A stretch of 5,367 nt of DNA from Candidatus Zhuqueibacterota bacterium 4484_219 (GTDB taxonomy: Bacteria; Zhuqueibacterota; JdFR-76; 4484-219): the NCBI GenBank assembly GCA_002085035.1, contig MZGM01000149.1, forward strand, positions 1 to 5,367, read 5' to 3'. Below are positions 4,862 through 5,367 of the stretch, piece after piece. How positions within the stretch are numbered: position 1 is the first letter of the stretch; the number at the start of each line of letters is the position of its first letter. The position numbers and the translations under genes are program-made. Below the pieces are notes generated by a model. That model worked only from the letters and a program-made list of their open reading frames with translations, searched no databases and was not told where the DNA came from.

Positions 4862-5367
4862 CTATTCCCTTTCGGCTGGTATTAACACAACCGAGGGGCT
4901 TACTTCCAGAGACGGATTGCCGTTCTCACTATCAACTTTGATGAACACTGTAGTCTTTTTGATTTTAGTATCTCCACTTCCTGGATCGAGATTGTTAGCC
5001 AACGTTAGATAATATCTAGTAACTCCGGGATCTTCGGTTTCAATCGAAGTCCAGGAAAGAGCCCCTCCATTACTCACAGAAGCCGAAATAGTAGAGCCAG
5101 CAACAATAGGGTTCCCATTAATATCATAAATGTCAAATATGATTTGTGTCGATTCTCCGGTGTACAATGTGTCTACAGGCGGTTGAATAACCTTGAAGGT
5201 AGTAATTGCCCCAGAGAACACCACATTGGTCACCCCCCAAACTTTAGCCGGATTCCCGTTCGCATCTACTCCTTCAGTTACTGCAAGTACTCTGGCAACA
5301 CCATCATTTTCATCATAGTTTCCTTGAGAATTTAGAACTAACCCCCCTTCAAAATCCGGGATGGGAC
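4862..5367 (-). CDS. C-terminal part of an Ig-like-domain surface or secreted protein (5' end outside window)
   Basis: The frame is open to the right edge (first complete codon at 5365), so the GTG at 5233 is an internal Val, not a start; 167 residues are visible. The sequence is beta-rich and low in Cys, with a motif D-x-NGNP seen three times in related forms (VDANGNPAKV, YDINGNPIVA, DSENGNPSLE). The segment TGESTQIIFDIYDINGNP followed by VAGSTISASVSNGG resembles bacterial Ig-like (Big-type/invasin-like) domains, which act as extracellular spacers or adhesion modules. At least one full domain and parts of its neighbours are present. It ends PSVVLIPAERE without a membrane anchor, LPXTG or recognisable type IX sorting tail, so any anchoring would lie in the missing N-terminus (for example a lipoprotein signal). 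Stops are TAG, then in frame AAG and TAA. Confidence 0.8.
   Translation of the reverse strand, partial: PIPDFEGGLVLNSQGNYDENDGVARVLAVTEGVDANGNPAKVWGVTNVVFSGAITTFKVIQPPVDTLYTGESTQIIFDIYDINGNPIVAGSTISASVSNGGALSWTSIETEDPGVTRYYLTLANNLDPGSGDTKIKKTTVFIKVDSENGNPSLEVSPSVVLIPAERE

Noticed and set aside
4862..5233. Ig-like protein starting at 5233.
   Set aside because: The GTG at 5233 is internal: the same frame stays open to the right edge with continuous Ig-like sequence upstream (VDANGNPAKVWG).
1..5367. CRISPR arrays, tRNA or rRNA genes, insertion sequences, toxin-antitoxin or defence genes.
   Set aside because: I saw no regularly spaced repeats, cloverleaf sequences, transposase motifs or related proteins on either strand.

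Overview
All supported genes lie on the minus strand, so the window is read from right to left. It looks like a chromosomal piece from a Gram-negative-type bacterium with moderate-to-low GC. Evidence is a signal-peptide protein resembling an outer-membrane beta-barrel, a secreted-type protein with Ig-like domains, and the order rplM-rpsI followed by a probable rpsB start, which is common in the Bacteroidetes/Chlorobi/Fibrobacteres (FCB) group and related candidate phyla. That placement is inference; no taxon can be fixed from this sequence alone.

Layout from the right edge: (1) 5367-4862, the C-terminal end of an Ig-like-domain protein whose frame runs off the window; (2) 4786-4043, an unrecognised 247-residue exported protein, probably a beta-barrel; (3) 4022-3881, a strong sigma70-type promoter followed by a PyrR-controlled attenuator; (4) 3858-998, the pyrimidine operon pyrR-pyrB-pyrC; (5) 968-940, a promoter-like sequence, then rplM (L13), rpsI (S9) and what looks like the first codons of rpsB (S2) at the left edge.

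The pyr operon encodes steps 2 and 3 of de novo UMP synthesis (aspartate carbamoyltransferase and dihydroorotase) plus the UMP-sensing RNA-binding regulator. The leader can be folded by hand into the classical three mutually exclusive elements: PyrR-binding anti-antiterminator, antiterminator and intrinsic terminator. Negative feedback by UMP on pyrRBC is therefore strongly supported. No convincing terminator is visible after pyrC, so some read-through into rplM-rpsI is possible.

The most notable anomalies are three apparent coding lesions. rpsI carries a one-base deletion in a short A run that removes its universal C-terminus; the expected ending is present in the next frame. The probable rpsB start has TAG where a leucine codon is expected. 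PyrB lacks about 20 residues that normally form its last helix, while the residues on either side look family-like. These may be sequencing or assembly errors or real mutations. I found no CRISPR array, tRNA, rRNA, insertion sequence or obviously new defence or mobile system.
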